This document shows positions 9,301-17,537 of a DNA stretch of 64,000 nt, one piece after another; position 1 is the stretch's first letter; every line of letters begins with the position of its first letter. Both the position numbers and the translations under genes were made by a program. The notes under the pieces were generated by a model that made no database searches, was not told where the DNA came from, and saw nothing but the letters and a program-made list of their open reading frames with translations. Source of the stretch: Rhodospirillum rubrum ATCC 11170 (lineage in GTDB: Bacteria > Pseudomonadota > Alphaproteobacteria > Rhodospirillales > Rhodospirillaceae); assembly GCF_000013085.1 (NCBI RefSeq), contig NC_007643.1, forward strand, positions 3,047,501-3,111,500, in the 5' to 3' direction.

Positions 9301-9906
9301 ATGAGTTCGCTTGAAGATAGAGACCCTTACGCGCTGTTTGCCGAATGGCTGGAAGAGGCCGGGACGACCGAGCCCAACGACCCCAACGCGATGGCCCTGG
9401 CGACCTGCACGCCCGAGGGGCGGCCGAGCCTGCGCATGGTGCTGCTCAAAGGCGTGATCGCCCAGGCTGACGCCGAGGGCGGCTTCATTTTCTATACCAA
9501 TTTGGAAAGCCGCAAGGGCGGGGAGCTGCTGGCCAATCCCCATGCCGCCCTGTGCTTCCATTGGAAATCCCTGCGTCGGCAGGTCCGGGTCGAGGGACCG
9601 GTGGTCGCCGTCAGCGACGCCGAGGCCGACGCCTATTTCGCCTCGCGCCACCGCGACAGCCGGATCGGCGCCTGGGCGTCGATGCAGTCGCGCCCGCTCC
9701 AGGGCCGCTTCGAGCTCGAACGCCGCGTCGCCCAGTTCGCCGCCCGCTACGCCGTGGGCGCCGTCCCCCGTCCGCCCCATTGGTCGGGCTTCCGCGTGGT
9801 GCCCGAGGTTATCGAATTCTGGCACGACCGCCCCTTCCGGCTGCATGACCGGGTGGTGTATCGTAGCGAGGGAAGCGGCTGGACCCACAGCCGGCTTTAT
9901 CCCTAA
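9301..9906 (+). CDS. pdxH: Pyridoxamine/pyridoxine 5'-phosphate oxidase
   Basis: FMN-dependent enzyme that oxidises pyridoxine or pyridoxamine 5'-phosphate to pyridoxal 5'-phosphate, the last step of vitamin B6 synthesis and salvage. The 201-aa protein shows the [14 protein letters not shown]-binding strand, [13 protein letters not shown], the [14 protein letters not shown] segment and a C-terminal [13 protein letters not shown] block ending in the usual R-x-Y-P (SRLYP). Its ribosome-binding site is weak. A small CATGA/TCATG dyad overlaps the start. The CDF exporter follows 50 bases downstream and may be co-transcribed. Confidence 0.94.
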   Translation: MSSLEDRDPYALFAEWLEEAGTTEPNDPNAMALATCTPEGRPSLRMVLLKGVIAQADAEGGFIFYTNLESRKGGELLANPHAALCFHWKSLRRQVRVEGPVVAVSDAEADAYFASRHRDSRIGAWASMQSRPLQGRFELERRVAQFAARYAVGAVPRPPHWSGFRVVPEVIEFWHDRPFRLHDRVVYRSEGSGWTHSRLYP

Positions 9907-9956
9907 GGAACCTCGTATTCCCCAAAAGGTCGGGGTGCGACGGGAAAGGAAAACCC

Positions 9957-10934
9957 ATGGGGACGCAACGATCCGACACCCGCGACCAATCGGCGCGGCT
10001 GATGCGCCGGGCCACCTACGCCTCGGTCACCGTGGCCATGACCCTGGTCGTCGCCAAGCTGGTGGCCTGGGTGCTGACGGATTCGGTCGCCCTGCTCTCG
10101 ACCCTGATCGACAGCCTGATCGATGTCGGGGCCTCGCTGGTCACCTTGCTGGCCGTGCGCGAGGCCCTGACCCCGGCCGACGAGGAGCACCGCTTTGGCC
10201 ATGGCAAGGCCGAACCCTTGGCCGGCCTCGGGCAGGCGGCCTTCATCGCCGGCTCGGGCATTTTCCTGGTGATCGAGGCGGCCGGGCGCCTGACCGCTCC
10301 GCTGCCGGTGCAGCGCGGCGAAATCGGCATCGCGGTGATGGTGTTTTCCATCCTGGCCACCATCGGGCTGGTCGCCTATCAGCGGCGGGTGATCGCCCAG
10401 ACCAAATCGGTGGCGATCAGCGCCGATAGCCTGCATTACGCCGGCGATCTGCTGATCAACCTGTCGGTAATCGTCTCGCTGGGATTGGCGATGACCGTCG
10501 ACCTGCCGATCCTCGATCCGCTGTTCGCCATCGCCATCGCCCTTTGGCTGATGAAGAACGCCTGGACCATCGGCGCCAACAGCGTGAACCTGCTGATGGA
10601 CCGCGAACTGCCGCCCGAGGACCGGGTCCGCATCATCAAGCTCGCCCTGGAAAACCCCCGGGTCTTCGATATCCACGATCTGCGCACCCGCTCTTCGGGG
10701 CCGCAAACCTTCATCCAGCTCAATGTCGAACTTGATGGCGAGATGACGCTGTCGGCCTCCCACGCCATCGTCACCGAGATCGAGAACCGCCTGCGCGCCG
10801 CCTTCCCCGGGGCCGAGGTGCTAATCCACCAGGACCCGGCCGGCATTCAGGAAGACCACCACCCCGATTTTGCCTATGAAGACACCTCGGCCCTGCTTGA
10901 AGCCGATGCCGCCAGCCAGCCGCGCCGCTTATAG
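9957..10934 (+). CDS. Cation diffusion facilitator metal exporter (FieF-like)
   Basis: Inner-membrane antiporter expected to export divalent metal ions (Fe, Zn, Mn or Co) in exchange for protons. The 325-aa protein has six predicted helices in residues 20-210. It carries the FieF-type motifs DSLIDVGASLV, HRFGHGKAEPLAGLGQ and SADSLHYAGDLLIN, where the DxxxD and HxxxD pairs form the intramembrane metal site. A cytoplasmic domain with FIQLNVELDGEMTLSASHAI follows. AAGGA precedes the ATG. It lies downstream of pdxH and converges on the metallo-beta-lactamase-fold gene. Metal specificity cannot be told from sequence. Confidence 0.92.
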   Translation: MGTQRSDTRDQSARLMRRATYASVTVAMTLVVAKLVAWVLTDSVALLSTLIDSLIDVGASLVTLLAVREALTPADEEHRFGHGKAEPLAGLGQAAFIAGSGIFLVIEAAGRLTAPLPVQRGEIGIAVMVFSILATIGLVAYQRRVIAQTKSVAISADSLHYAGDLLINLSVIVSLGLAMTVDLPILDPLFAIAIALWLMKNAWTIGANSVNLLMDRELPPEDRVRIIKLALENPRVFDIHDLRTRSSGPQTFIQLNVELDGEMTLSASHAIVTEIENRLRAAFPGAEVLIHQDPAGIQEDHHPDFAYEDTSALLEADAASQPRRL

Positions 10935-10945
10935 CGGTATCCTGA

Positions 10946-11974
10946 TCAAGCGATCGCCGTGAAGCGGACGACGCCATCGACCTCGCTGCGCCGCAAGCGT
11001 CCCTGACCTTCCAACCAATGGGCATGGGCCAGGGCCTCGCCAAGGGCGAAGAACACCGTATTGGCGTCAAGCGGGCGCTTGAACAGCACGCCAAGCAGAT
11101 CCTGGGCGCTCAGCGCCCGATCGCGGCAGGCGGCCTCCACCTCGGCTAAGCGATCGCCATGGTGGGCGGCCAGGGCTTCGATGCGGGCGTGCAGACCGTG
11201 AAACGGCCGGCCGTGACTGGGCAGAACCAGGGTCTCGGCGGGCAAGGGCGCGAAACGGCCGAGGCTTTCAAGAAAGCCCGACAAGGGATCGGCGTCGGGT
11301 TCGCTCGGCCAGACGCTGATATTGGGGCTGATGCGCGGCAGCACCTGATCGCCGCTGATCAGCACCCCGGCCTGGGCGCACCACAGGGCGGCATGTTCGG
11401 GAGCATGGCCGCGTCCGACGATCACCCGCCAGCTCCGCCCGCCGATGGCGATCTCCTCGCCATCGATGATCCGCCGCACGGTGGGCGGCGGCGGCACCAC
11501 GCGTTTGGCAAAGGAGTTTCCCCGCCGGGCCACCAGTTCCAGCCCCTGGGCATCGACGCCGGCCCGGTGATAAAAGGCCTTCGAGACCGCCCCCACCGTT
11601 TCGTCGCTTTCCAGCGCCAGCATGCGCCCATAGGTCCATTCGCCCAGCGTCGCCCACAGCGCCACGTCGAAGCGGTCGGTCAACCAGCCGGCCAACCCCA
11701 TATGATCGGGATGGAAATGGGTGCAGATCAGCCGCTTTACCGGCCGCCCCCCCAAGGGCCCTTCGAACACATGCGACCACAGGGCGCGGGTGGTATCATC
11801 GGCGACCCCGCTGTCAACCAGGGTCCAGCCGTCGCCGTCCTCCAGGGCCCACAGGTTGATATGATCAAGGGCGAAGGGTAAAGGCATGCGCAGCCAAAGC
11901 ACCCCCGGGGCCACGGTTATCGCCTCGCCGGCCGCCGGCGGGGTCGCGAATGGAAAGTCCAGGTCATCGGCCAT
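10946..11974 (-). CDS. Metallo-beta-lactamase-fold hydrolase
   Basis: A 342-aa member of the MBL-fold superfamily with the binuclear metal motif THFHPDHMG (about residues 86-94) and later histidines in GRGHAPEHAALW and LPSHGRPFHG. The C-terminal 80 residues form a helical, winged-helix-like region seen in lactonase/hydrolase relatives of the glyoxalase II branch. The substrate is unknown: a thioester, lactone or phosphodiester are all possible. It is transcribed alone from its own start (MADDLDFPF). Downstream it converges on the CDF gene. Confidence 0.88.
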   Translation of the reverse strand: MADDLDFPFATPPAAGEAITVAPGVLWLRMPLPFALDHINLWALEDGDGWTLVDSGVADDTTRALWSHVFEGPLGGRPVKRLICTHFHPDHMGLAGWLTDRFDVALWATLGEWTYGRMLALESDETVGAVSKAFYHRAGVDAQGLELVARRGNSFAKRVVPPPPTVRRIIDGEEIAIGGRSWRVIVGRGHAPEHAALWCAQAGVLISGDQVLPRISPNISVWPSEPDADPLSGFLESLGRFAPLPAETLVLPSHGRPFHGLHARIEALAAHHGDRLAEVEAACRDRALSAQDLLGVLFKRPLDANTVFFALGEALAHAHWLEGQGRLRRSEVDGVVRFTAIA

Positions 11975-12151
11975 GGTCGAAGAAATCCCTTCAGAGCCGC
12001 GAGAGGCCCGTTTCGCCTCGAGCCCAACACTGCCCGCCGCTCACCCTCCAGGCAAGACCGCACAAGGATCGGCCGTTCTGTTTAGGGAGCCGTTAATCCG
12101 CCGACGCCCGCTTTGCCCGTTCCATTTTTTCCAAAAAGGAGTCCCGTGCCG

Positions 12152-13084
12152 ATGACCCTACGCCTGGGATTGGATCTTGGCGGCACCAAGACCGAGATCA
12201 TCGCCCTTGATGACGAAGGACGGATCCTGCTGCGCCGCCGCCGCCCCTCGCCGCGCGCGGCCTATGGCGCCACCCTCGACTGCCTCGCCGCCCTGGTGAC
12301 CGAGGCCGAAGCCGAATTGGGACGGCAAGGGAGCGTCGGCGTCGCCATGCCCGGCGCCATCAGCCCGGCCAGCGGCTTGGTGAAGAACGCCAATTCCCAC
12401 TGGCTGAACGGCCAGCGCCTGGACCATGACCTTGCCGAGCGCCTAGGCCGGCCGGTGCGCGTGGCCAATGACGCCGATTGTTTCGCCCTGTCGGAAGCCA
12501 CCGACGGCGCGGCGGCCGGGGCGTCGAGCGTTTTCGGGGTGATCTTGGGCACCGGCGTTGGCGCCGGCATCGTCGTCAACGGCCGCCTGCTGGCCGGCCC
12601 CAATGCCATCGCCGGCGAATGGGGCCACATGCCCCTGCCCTGGCCCGGCGACGACGAACGCCCCGGCCCCGACTGCTATTGCGGGCTGAAGGGCTGCGTC
12701 GAGACCTTTTGTTCGGGCCCCGGACTGGCCGCCGATCACCAGAAAAGCACCGGCCACGCCATCGAAGGCCCCGCCCTGCTCGCCCTGGCCCAAGCCGGCG
12801 ACGCCCAGGCCCAGGCCAGCCTTGATCGCCATGCCGACCGTTTGGCCCGGGCCCTGGCGGTCGTCATCAATATCCTCGATCCCCAGGTGATCGTCCTCGG
12901 CGGCGGCCTTGGGCAAATGCCCCATCTTTATCAGGCCCTGCCCCGGCTATGGACGCCCTGGGTGTTCAGCGACCGCGTCGACACCCGTCTTGTCGCCCCC
13001 CGTCATGGCGATTCCAGCGGCGTTCGCGGCGCCGCCTGGCTCTGGCCCCCCTCTTCGACACTGGAAACCGATCCCCATGCGTGA
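12152..13084 (+). CDS. ROK-family sugar kinase (fructokinase / N-acetylglucosamine kinase type)
   Basis: ATP-dependent hexose kinase. The N-terminal phosphate loop is LGLDLGGTKTEIIALD. The catalytic Asp lies in NDADCFALSEA, the ATP-binding motif is LGTGVGAGIVV, and GEWGHMPL leads into the ROK zinc-binding motif CYCGLKGCVETFCSGPG. This pattern suits Mak/NagK-type kinases; the sugar cannot be fixed from sequence. I chose ATG 12152 (310 aa), ten bases after AAAAAGGAG; a GTG at 12146 is an in-frame alternative. The stop overlaps the next gene by eight bases, so they are translationally coupled. Confidence 0.9.
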   Translation: MTLRLGLDLGGTKTEIIALDDEGRILLRRRRPSPRAAYGATLDCLAALVTEAEAELGRQGSVGVAMPGAISPASGLVKNANSHWLNGQRLDHDLAERLGRPVRVANDADCFALSEATDGAAAGASSVFGVILGTGVGAGIVVNGRLLAGPNAIAGEWGHMPLPWPGDDERPGPDCYCGLKGCVETFCSGPGLAADHQKSTGHAIEGPALLALAQAGDAQAQASLDRHADRLARALAVVINILDPQVIVLGGGLGQMPHLYQALPRLWTPWVFSDRVDTRLVAPRHGDSSGVRGAAWLWPPSSTLETDPHA

Positions 13085-13685
13085 TGACTACTTCTACGAG
13101 ACGGCAAGCGGTCACGGCCTGCCCCATGATCCGATCAAGGCCATCGTCGCCCCGCGACCCATCGGCTGGATTTCGACCATCGATGCCGAGGGGCGGATCA
13201 ATCTCGCCCCCTACAGCTATTTCAACGCCGTGTGCAACGACCCGCCGATGGTGATGTTTTCCAGCAATGGCCGCAAAGACAGCGTGCGCAACATCGAGCA
13301 GACCGGCGCCTTCGCCTGCAATCTGGTCACCCGCGATCTGGCCCAGGCGATGAATGAGACCTCGCGCAGCGTCGCCCCCGAGGTCGACGAGATGGCGATG
13401 GCCGGGCTGACCGCCGCGCCGTGCCGGCTGATCGCCGCCCCCCGGGTGGCCGAGGCCCACGCCGTGCTCGAATGCCAGACTCTGGCGATCCACGCCCTGG
13501 CCGACCTAGGCGGCCGGCCGGTCAATCAGTTCATGGTGATCGGACAGGTGGTCGGCGTCCATATCGACAAGATGTTCCTCAAGGAGGGTCTGTTCGATAC
13601 GGCGGGCGCCGGCGTCATCGCCCGCTGCGGCTATGCCAGCGACTACGCCGCCGTCGATCCCTTCCAGATGAGCCGGCCCCGGTAA
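13077..13685 (+). CDS. Flavin reductase-like (DIM6/NTAB) FMN-binding protein
   Basis: A 202-aa split-barrel protein of the flavin-reductase-like family. The core motif RPIGWISTIDAEGRINLAPY (about residues 23-42) and the FSSNGRKDSVRNI and FACNLVTRD segments bind FMN in relatives. Such proteins reduce flavins or act as flavoprotein oxidoreductases on uncharacterised substrates. The start overlaps the end of the ROK kinase gene, suggesting one transcript, though no metabolic link is obvious. It ends 17 bases from the convergent lipoprotein gene. Confidence 0.85.
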   Translation: MRDDYFYETASGHGLPHDPIKAIVAPRPIGWISTIDAEGRINLAPYSYFNAVCNDPPMVMFSSNGRKDSVRNIEQTGAFACNLVTRDLAQAMNETSRSVAPEVDEMAMAGLTAAPCRLIAAPRVAEAHAVLECQTLAIHALADLGGRPVNQFMVIGQVVGVHIDKMFLKEGLFDTAGAGVIARCGYASDYAAVDPFQMSRPR

Positions 13686-13702
13686 AAACCCGGGACGAAC
13701 CA

Positions 13703-14053
13703 TCAGTTGGGATTCTGCCAGCCGCCGTCATCGGGCTGGATGTGGCGGGCGGTGGTGCGATCGCCGCGCAGCTTGGCGGCGAGCGCGGCGGTGGCCTCGC
13801 CGGTCACCGGCAGGCCGGCGTCCTTTTGATAGCCGCGGATGGCGGCGCGCGTCCGCCCGCCCATCACCCCATCGACCGGTCCGGGATCATAGCCGCGACC
13901 GGCCAGATCACCCTGGATCTCGCGGATGACCGCCCGATCGGAAGGCGCGCCGGCGAAGGGATCGGCAAGCTTGCCCTGGCTGCAGCCGGCCAAAGACACG
14001 ACCAGCGGCAAACCGACGACAAGGGCGCGCAGAACAAGACGCAACGGCTTCAC
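13703..14053 (-). CDS. Small peptidoglycan-binding lipoprotein
   Basis: A 116-aa predicted lipoprotein. A hydrophobic signal segment ends in the lipobox VSLAGC with the lipidated Cys at residue 24. Residues 42-95 form one PG_binding_1 domain (IREIQGDLAGRGYDPGPVDG, RTRAAIRGYQKDAGLPVTG), which should hold it to peptidoglycan in the periplasm. No catalytic domain is attached. The start is GTG, preceded by AAGGTG. It follows the ECF ATPase gene by about 90 bases on the same strand and may share its transcript, but a functional link is not evident. Confidence 0.85.
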   Translation of the reverse strand: MKPLRLVLRALVVGLPLVVSLAGCSQGKLADPFAGAPSDRAVIREIQGDLAGRGYDPGPVDGVMGGRTRAAIRGYQKDAGLPVTGEATAALAAKLRGDRTTARHIQPDDGGWQNPN

Positions 14054-14141
14054 GGGCGGACACCTTATACGAGAGCGAACACCAAATGGACGGCGGAAGG
14101 GGGAAATCGTTCCCCTGCCGCTCGCCGCTCCAAGCGCCGTT

Positions 14142-14807
14142 TTAACCGAGGCTGGCGGGCGAGATCAAGCGCCCGGCCCGCAAGCTCAGGCCGCGCGTCG
14201 CCACCCGGGCGCGAAACGACGGATCATGGGAAATCACGATCATCGCCTGGGGCAGGCCCAGCAAGATATCGCCCAGCCGCGCCGTCGTCGGCTCATCAAG
14301 CGCGTTGGTCGGCTCGTCGAGCAGCAAGACATCGGGATCCATCGCCAGCACGGTGGCCAGCGACACCAGCCGCTTTTCACCCCCCGACAGCTTATAGGTC
14401 ACCCGGTCGCGCAAGGGACTCAAGCCGAGATCGGCCAGAACCCGGTCAACGATCGCCCGCGCCTCGGCCGGAGTCTTGCCCAGATTGAGCGGCCCGAAGG
14501 CCACGTCCTCGGCCACCGTTGGGCAGAAAAGCTGATCGTCGGGATCCTGGAACACATAACCCGCCCGCCGGCGAACCTCGTAGAACTCGCTCTCGACCCG
14601 CCGCTCGGCGCCAAAGGCCCAAACCCGGCCGCCCTGGGGGCGCAACAGGCCGACAAGGATCTGCAACAGGGTGCTTTTGCCCGCGCCATTGGGACCGGTG
14701 ATCGCCAGACGCTCCCCCGCCTCCAGGCCCATCGTCGCGCCATCGAGCACGGCCGGGCGGCCGGGATAGGCGAAACGCAGATCCGACACCTCAAGCAAGA
14801 CGGCCAT
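14142..14807 (-). CDS. ECF-type ABC transporter ATPase (CbiO-like)
   Basis: A-component of an energy-coupling-factor transporter, powering uptake of a metal ion or vitamin. Walker A is GPNGAGKST (38-46). The Q-loop region FQDPDDQLFCPTVAEDVAFGP is characteristic of ECF/CbiO ATPases. The signature is LSGGEKRLVSLA, and Walker B with D-loop is DVLLLDEPTNALDEPT. I chose MAVLLEV at 14807 (221 aa); the frame also allows a start at 14825. It overlaps the end of the T-component gene by 17 bases. Cobalt/nickel (CbiMNQO) and biotin (BioMNY) systems share this pair, and no substrate-specific S component is adjacent. Confidence 0.9.
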   Translation of the reverse strand: MAVLLEVSDLRFAYPGRPAVLDGATMGLEAGERLAITGPNGAGKSTLLQILVGLLRPQGGRVWAFGAERRVESEFYEVRRRAGYVFQDPDDQLFCPTVAEDVAFGPLNLGKTPAEARAIVDRVLADLGLSPLRDRVTYKLSGGEKRLVSLATVLAMDPDVLLLDEPTNALDEPTTARLGDILLGLPQAMIVISHDPSFRARVATRGLSLRAGRLISPASLG

Positions 14808-15585
14808 GGCCAATCTCCACGACAACGATCCCGCCCAGGGCGGCGATCAACAACAGGGCGAAAAGGCCGTCGCGCCAGCTCCAGGCCAGGGTATCGAGCA
14901 AAGGCAGGCGGCCGGTGAAGCCCCGGCATGTCATCGCCCGGGCGATGCGCTCGGAACGATCAAGGGCGCGCACCAGCAACATGCCGATCAGATAACCCAG
15001 CGTGCGGTAGGTATGGCGGCTATTGGCTAGGCGGAACCCGCGGGTTTTCATCGCCCGGCGCAGGCGGCCGTATTCGGCGTTGATGACATCGATATAGCGC
15101 ACGCTGAGCAGCAGAAGATGGACCAGGGTATCGGGCAGGCCCAGGCGGGCGAGCCCGTGGCCCAGCGTCGTCGGCTCCATCGATCCGACCAGGGCCATCA
15201 GGCACAAGATCACCCCATTGGCGCGCAGACCGATCACCAGGGCGCGGTCTAGCCCCTGCCAACTCGCCGGCCACCCAAACAGGCTGAAGGCCGCGTCTCC
15301 GGGGATGGTGAAGGGGATCAGCACCAGCATGGCGACGATGAAGCCGTCCATCATCGCCATGCGTTTCAGGGTGCGCCCGATCGGCAGGCCGGCGCCGATC
15401 AACAGACACAGAGCCAGGATCAGCGCCAAAGACAGGGCGACCGGGCTTTCCAGGCCGACGATGACCAAGGCGCAGAACAGCGCGCCCAGAAGGCGCCCGC
15501 GTGGATCCAGGCCGCGCACCACACCCCGGACCGCCGAAAGGAACGATGATTTGGGGGGGGATTCGGACCCTAAGAGGGTTTCCAT
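14791..15585 (-). CDS. ECF transporter transmembrane T component (CbiQ-like)
   Basis: A 264-aa integral membrane coupling protein with about five hydrophobic helices. Two A-x-x-R-G-type coupling motifs, AMKTRGF and AMTCRGF, lie in cytoplasmic helices that contact the ATPase. I chose METLLGSES at 15585; the open frame extends to 15738 but those residues are low-quality proline/serine sequence. The ribosome-binding site is weak (AAGAAG). It heads the unit with the ATPase and probably the lipoprotein, and is divergent from the Crp/Fnr pair. No cobalamin riboswitch box was seen upstream. Confidence 0.85.
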   Translation of the reverse strand: METLLGSESPPKSSFLSAVRGVVRGLDPRGRLLGALFCALVIVGLESPVALSLALILALCLLIGAGLPIGRTLKRMAMMDGFIVAMLVLIPFTIPGDAAFSLFGWPASWQGLDRALVIGLRANGVILCLMALVGSMEPTTLGHGLARLGLPDTLVHLLLLSVRYIDVINAEYGRLRRAMKTRGFRLANSRHTYRTLGYLIGMLLVRALDRSERIARAMTCRGFTGRLPLLDTLAWSWRDGLFALLLIAALGGIVVVEIGHGRLA

Positions 15586-15726
15586 GGACGGCTTCTTTGA
15601 CACAGATGGAACAAAAGGGGCGACAGCGGGGACGGCCGATCGCCGCCCGCCGACGACGCACGATAGCCCAAGCCCGGGAGCCGCGCCTGTCCTGGGGATG
15701 ACGGCGCGGGTAACTTTGGGCCTCGA

Positions 15727-15741
15727 AGCATGACCCATGCT
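15727..15741. promoter_or_regulatory. Candidate operator: AGCATG-ACC-CATGCT palindrome
   Basis: A perfect 6-bp inverted repeat with a 3-base spacer lies between the divergent cbiQ-like gene (start 15585) and the first crp/fnr gene (start 15866). The size and place suit a dimeric repressor site. It does not match the FNR (TTGAT-N4-ATCAA) or NikR consensus. The rest of this 280-base gap shows nothing else I can name. Confidence 0.35.
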
Positions 15742-15865
15742 ATCCTACCGACAAAGGGCGTCATGTCGCGAAACGATCATTTTTCCTCCGCCATTTTGTC
15801 TTGCGCCGCTCTCGCGTCCCGAGCAGGGTCCCAAAACTTTCGGGCCATCTCATAGGACTTCGCCC

Positions 15866-16624
15866 ATGACCCCTGAGCATAAGGACAAGGCTTTGGCCGC
15901 CGTGTCCTTCTTCGACCGCCTCCCCGCGCCGCGCCGAGCCGAGCTGGCGGCGAAAGCCGAAGCCGCCCAGTTGCCGGCGGGATTCCCTTTGGCCGAACGC
16001 GGCGTGCCCGCCACCGGCCTTCAGGTGTTGGTTGAAGGGCAGGTGCGGTTGTTTTTGCCGCCCGAGGAATCGACCATCGATATCGTCGGTCCGGGAAGCT
16101 TGCTGGGGGAATGCGCGCTGTGCGACGACGCCCGCCACCCGGTTTCGGCCCAGGCGATCAGCCCGGTGGTGATCCTCGACCTGCGCGCCGAGGATGTCTG
16201 GCCGGTGCTTTTGGCCGAAACCGACGCGACCTTGGCCTTGCTGGGGGCGATTTCGGCCAATCTCAAAGGGCTGCTGGGCCGGGTGAACGACATCAAGCTG
16301 CGCACCACCGCCCAAAGACTGGCGATGTTCCTGGTCTCCCTCGCCCGCCAGCCAAGCGCCGTCGACCGGGCGGCGAACGGGCCGGCGGAGGGGATCATCC
16401 TCACCTTGCCCTATGGCAAGAAACTAATCGCCGAACGTCTGGCGATGACGCCCGAAAGCCTGTCGCGCTCGCTCGCCCGCCTGGGCCGCGAAGGGGTGCG
16501 CGCGGTGGATCGGACAACGGTTCGGATCGACGACCTGGACGCGCTCGCCCTCTTCGCCGGGCTGCTGCCCGAGGAGGAAAACGACGACGACGCCCTTCAC
16601 CGCGCCCAAGGATACTGGCGATGA
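15866..16624 (+). CDS. Crp/Fnr-family transcription regulator 1
   Basis: A 252-aa regulator with an N-terminal cyclic-nucleotide-like beta-roll (about 15-130), a long dimer helix and a C-terminal helix-turn-helix. The recognition helix AMTPESLSRSLARL has the E-x-x-S-R pattern of FNR, so a TTGAT-N4-ATCAA-like site is expected. The N-terminal cysteine cluster of oxygen-sensing FNR is absent, so this resembles DNR/NNR-type heme or nitric-oxide sensors, or another ligand group. Start at ATG 15866. It overlaps the second regulator by four bases (ATGA), giving a tandem paralogue operon. Confidence 0.88.
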   Translation: MTPEHKDKALAAVSFFDRLPAPRRAELAAKAEAAQLPAGFPLAERGVPATGLQVLVEGQVRLFLPPEESTIDIVGPGSLLGECALCDDARHPVSAQAISPVVILDLRAEDVWPVLLAETDATLALLGAISANLKGLLGRVNDIKLRTTAQRLAMFLVSLARQPSAVDRAANGPAEGIILTLPYGKKLIAERLAMTPESLSRSLARLGREGVRAVDRTTVRIDDLDALALFAGLLPEEENDDDALHRAQGYWR

Positions 16625-17325
16625 CCCAAACCCGCCCCTGCGAAGCGGCCGACCTCGCCCGGCTGTCCAACGCGCCGCTGTTCGCCGCCCTCGATCCGCA
16701 ACGCCGCCAAACCCTCGCCCGCTGCGCCCAGGTCATGCGCACCCGGGGGCCGACCCTGCTGTTTTCCCATGGCGACCCGGCCGACGCGTTTTATGGCGTG
16801 CTTGAAGGACAGGTGCGGCTGACCACCCTGACCGCCGAAGGCGCGGAAAGCGTCATCGCCCTGATCGAACCGGGCGACACCTTCGCCGAGGCGGCGATCG
16901 TCGGCGCCTGCCGCTTCCCGGTCGCCGCCCAGGCCGAGGCGGGCAGCTTGCTGGTCCGCGTCGACGGAGCGGGCTTCCTGCGCCTGCTGCGCGACGATCC
17001 CGGCTTGCTGCGCGGCCTGCTGGCCGGGTTGATCCGCCGCCAGACCGATCTGGTCCACGAGATCCATTTCCTCAAAAGCACCTCGCCGGCCCAGCGCTTG
17101 GCGTCTTATCTGCTGAGCTTGCTGGAATCGGGCGCCTGGCCCGGCCATGGCCGCCTGCCCGTCGCCAAGCACCTGATCGCCAGCCGCATCGGCATCGAAC
17201 CCGAAAGCCTGTCGCGCGCCCTCGCCCGCCTCGCCGACCAGGGCATCCTCGGCCCCGGCCCCGACCTCACCGTCGAAAACCCCCAAGCCCTGCGCGCCGC
17301 CTGCGCCGCCGGACCAAGGCTATAG
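16621..17325 (+). CDS. Crp/Fnr-family transcription regulator 2
   Basis: A 234-aa paralogue of the preceding gene. The beta-roll contains FSHGDPADAFYGVLEGQVRL and EPGDTFAEAAI. The helix-turn-helix IASRIGIEPESLSRALARL again carries the FNR-type E-x-x-S-R contact residues. There is no FNR-like iron-sulfur cysteine cluster (single cysteines only). The ATG at 16621 overlaps the stop of regulator 1. Tandem Crp/Fnr pairs with identical recognition residues suggest heterodimers or overlapping regulons. The NO-type gene trio at 26.7-28.7 kb is a plausible target but is not proven. Confidence 0.88.
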   Translation: MTQTRPCEAADLARLSNAPLFAALDPQRRQTLARCAQVMRTRGPTLLFSHGDPADAFYGVLEGQVRLTTLTAEGAESVIALIEPGDTFAEAAIVGACRFPVAAQAEAGSLLVRVDGAGFLRLLRDDPGLLRGLLAGLIRRQTDLVHEIHFLKSTSPAQRLASYLLSLLESGAWPGHGRLPVAKHLIASRIGIEPESLSRALARLADQGILGPGPDLTVENPQALRAACAAGPRL

Positions 17326-17537
17326 CAAAAAGGCGCATCCCTCGGCCGGACATTGGTTTTTTTCCCTCAAGGCGCCAGTGTTCGACGCGGTGATTCGTCT
17401 TGTTTGCGGAGGCCTAGGGAGCGCGCCCCCGTCTTCGCCTGCTTCAGGCCCCTCTCTCCTGCTGCGACCCTCGCCCGGAAGTGCTCCAACGGCCGGCTTC
17501 CAAGGTTCGTCGCCCGTACCGTGATGTGAGACGCAGA

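Noticed and set aside
15586-15865. Possible cobalamin riboswitch upstream of the CbiQ-like gene
   Set aside because: No B12-box-like conserved sequence or extended fold was seen in the leader.
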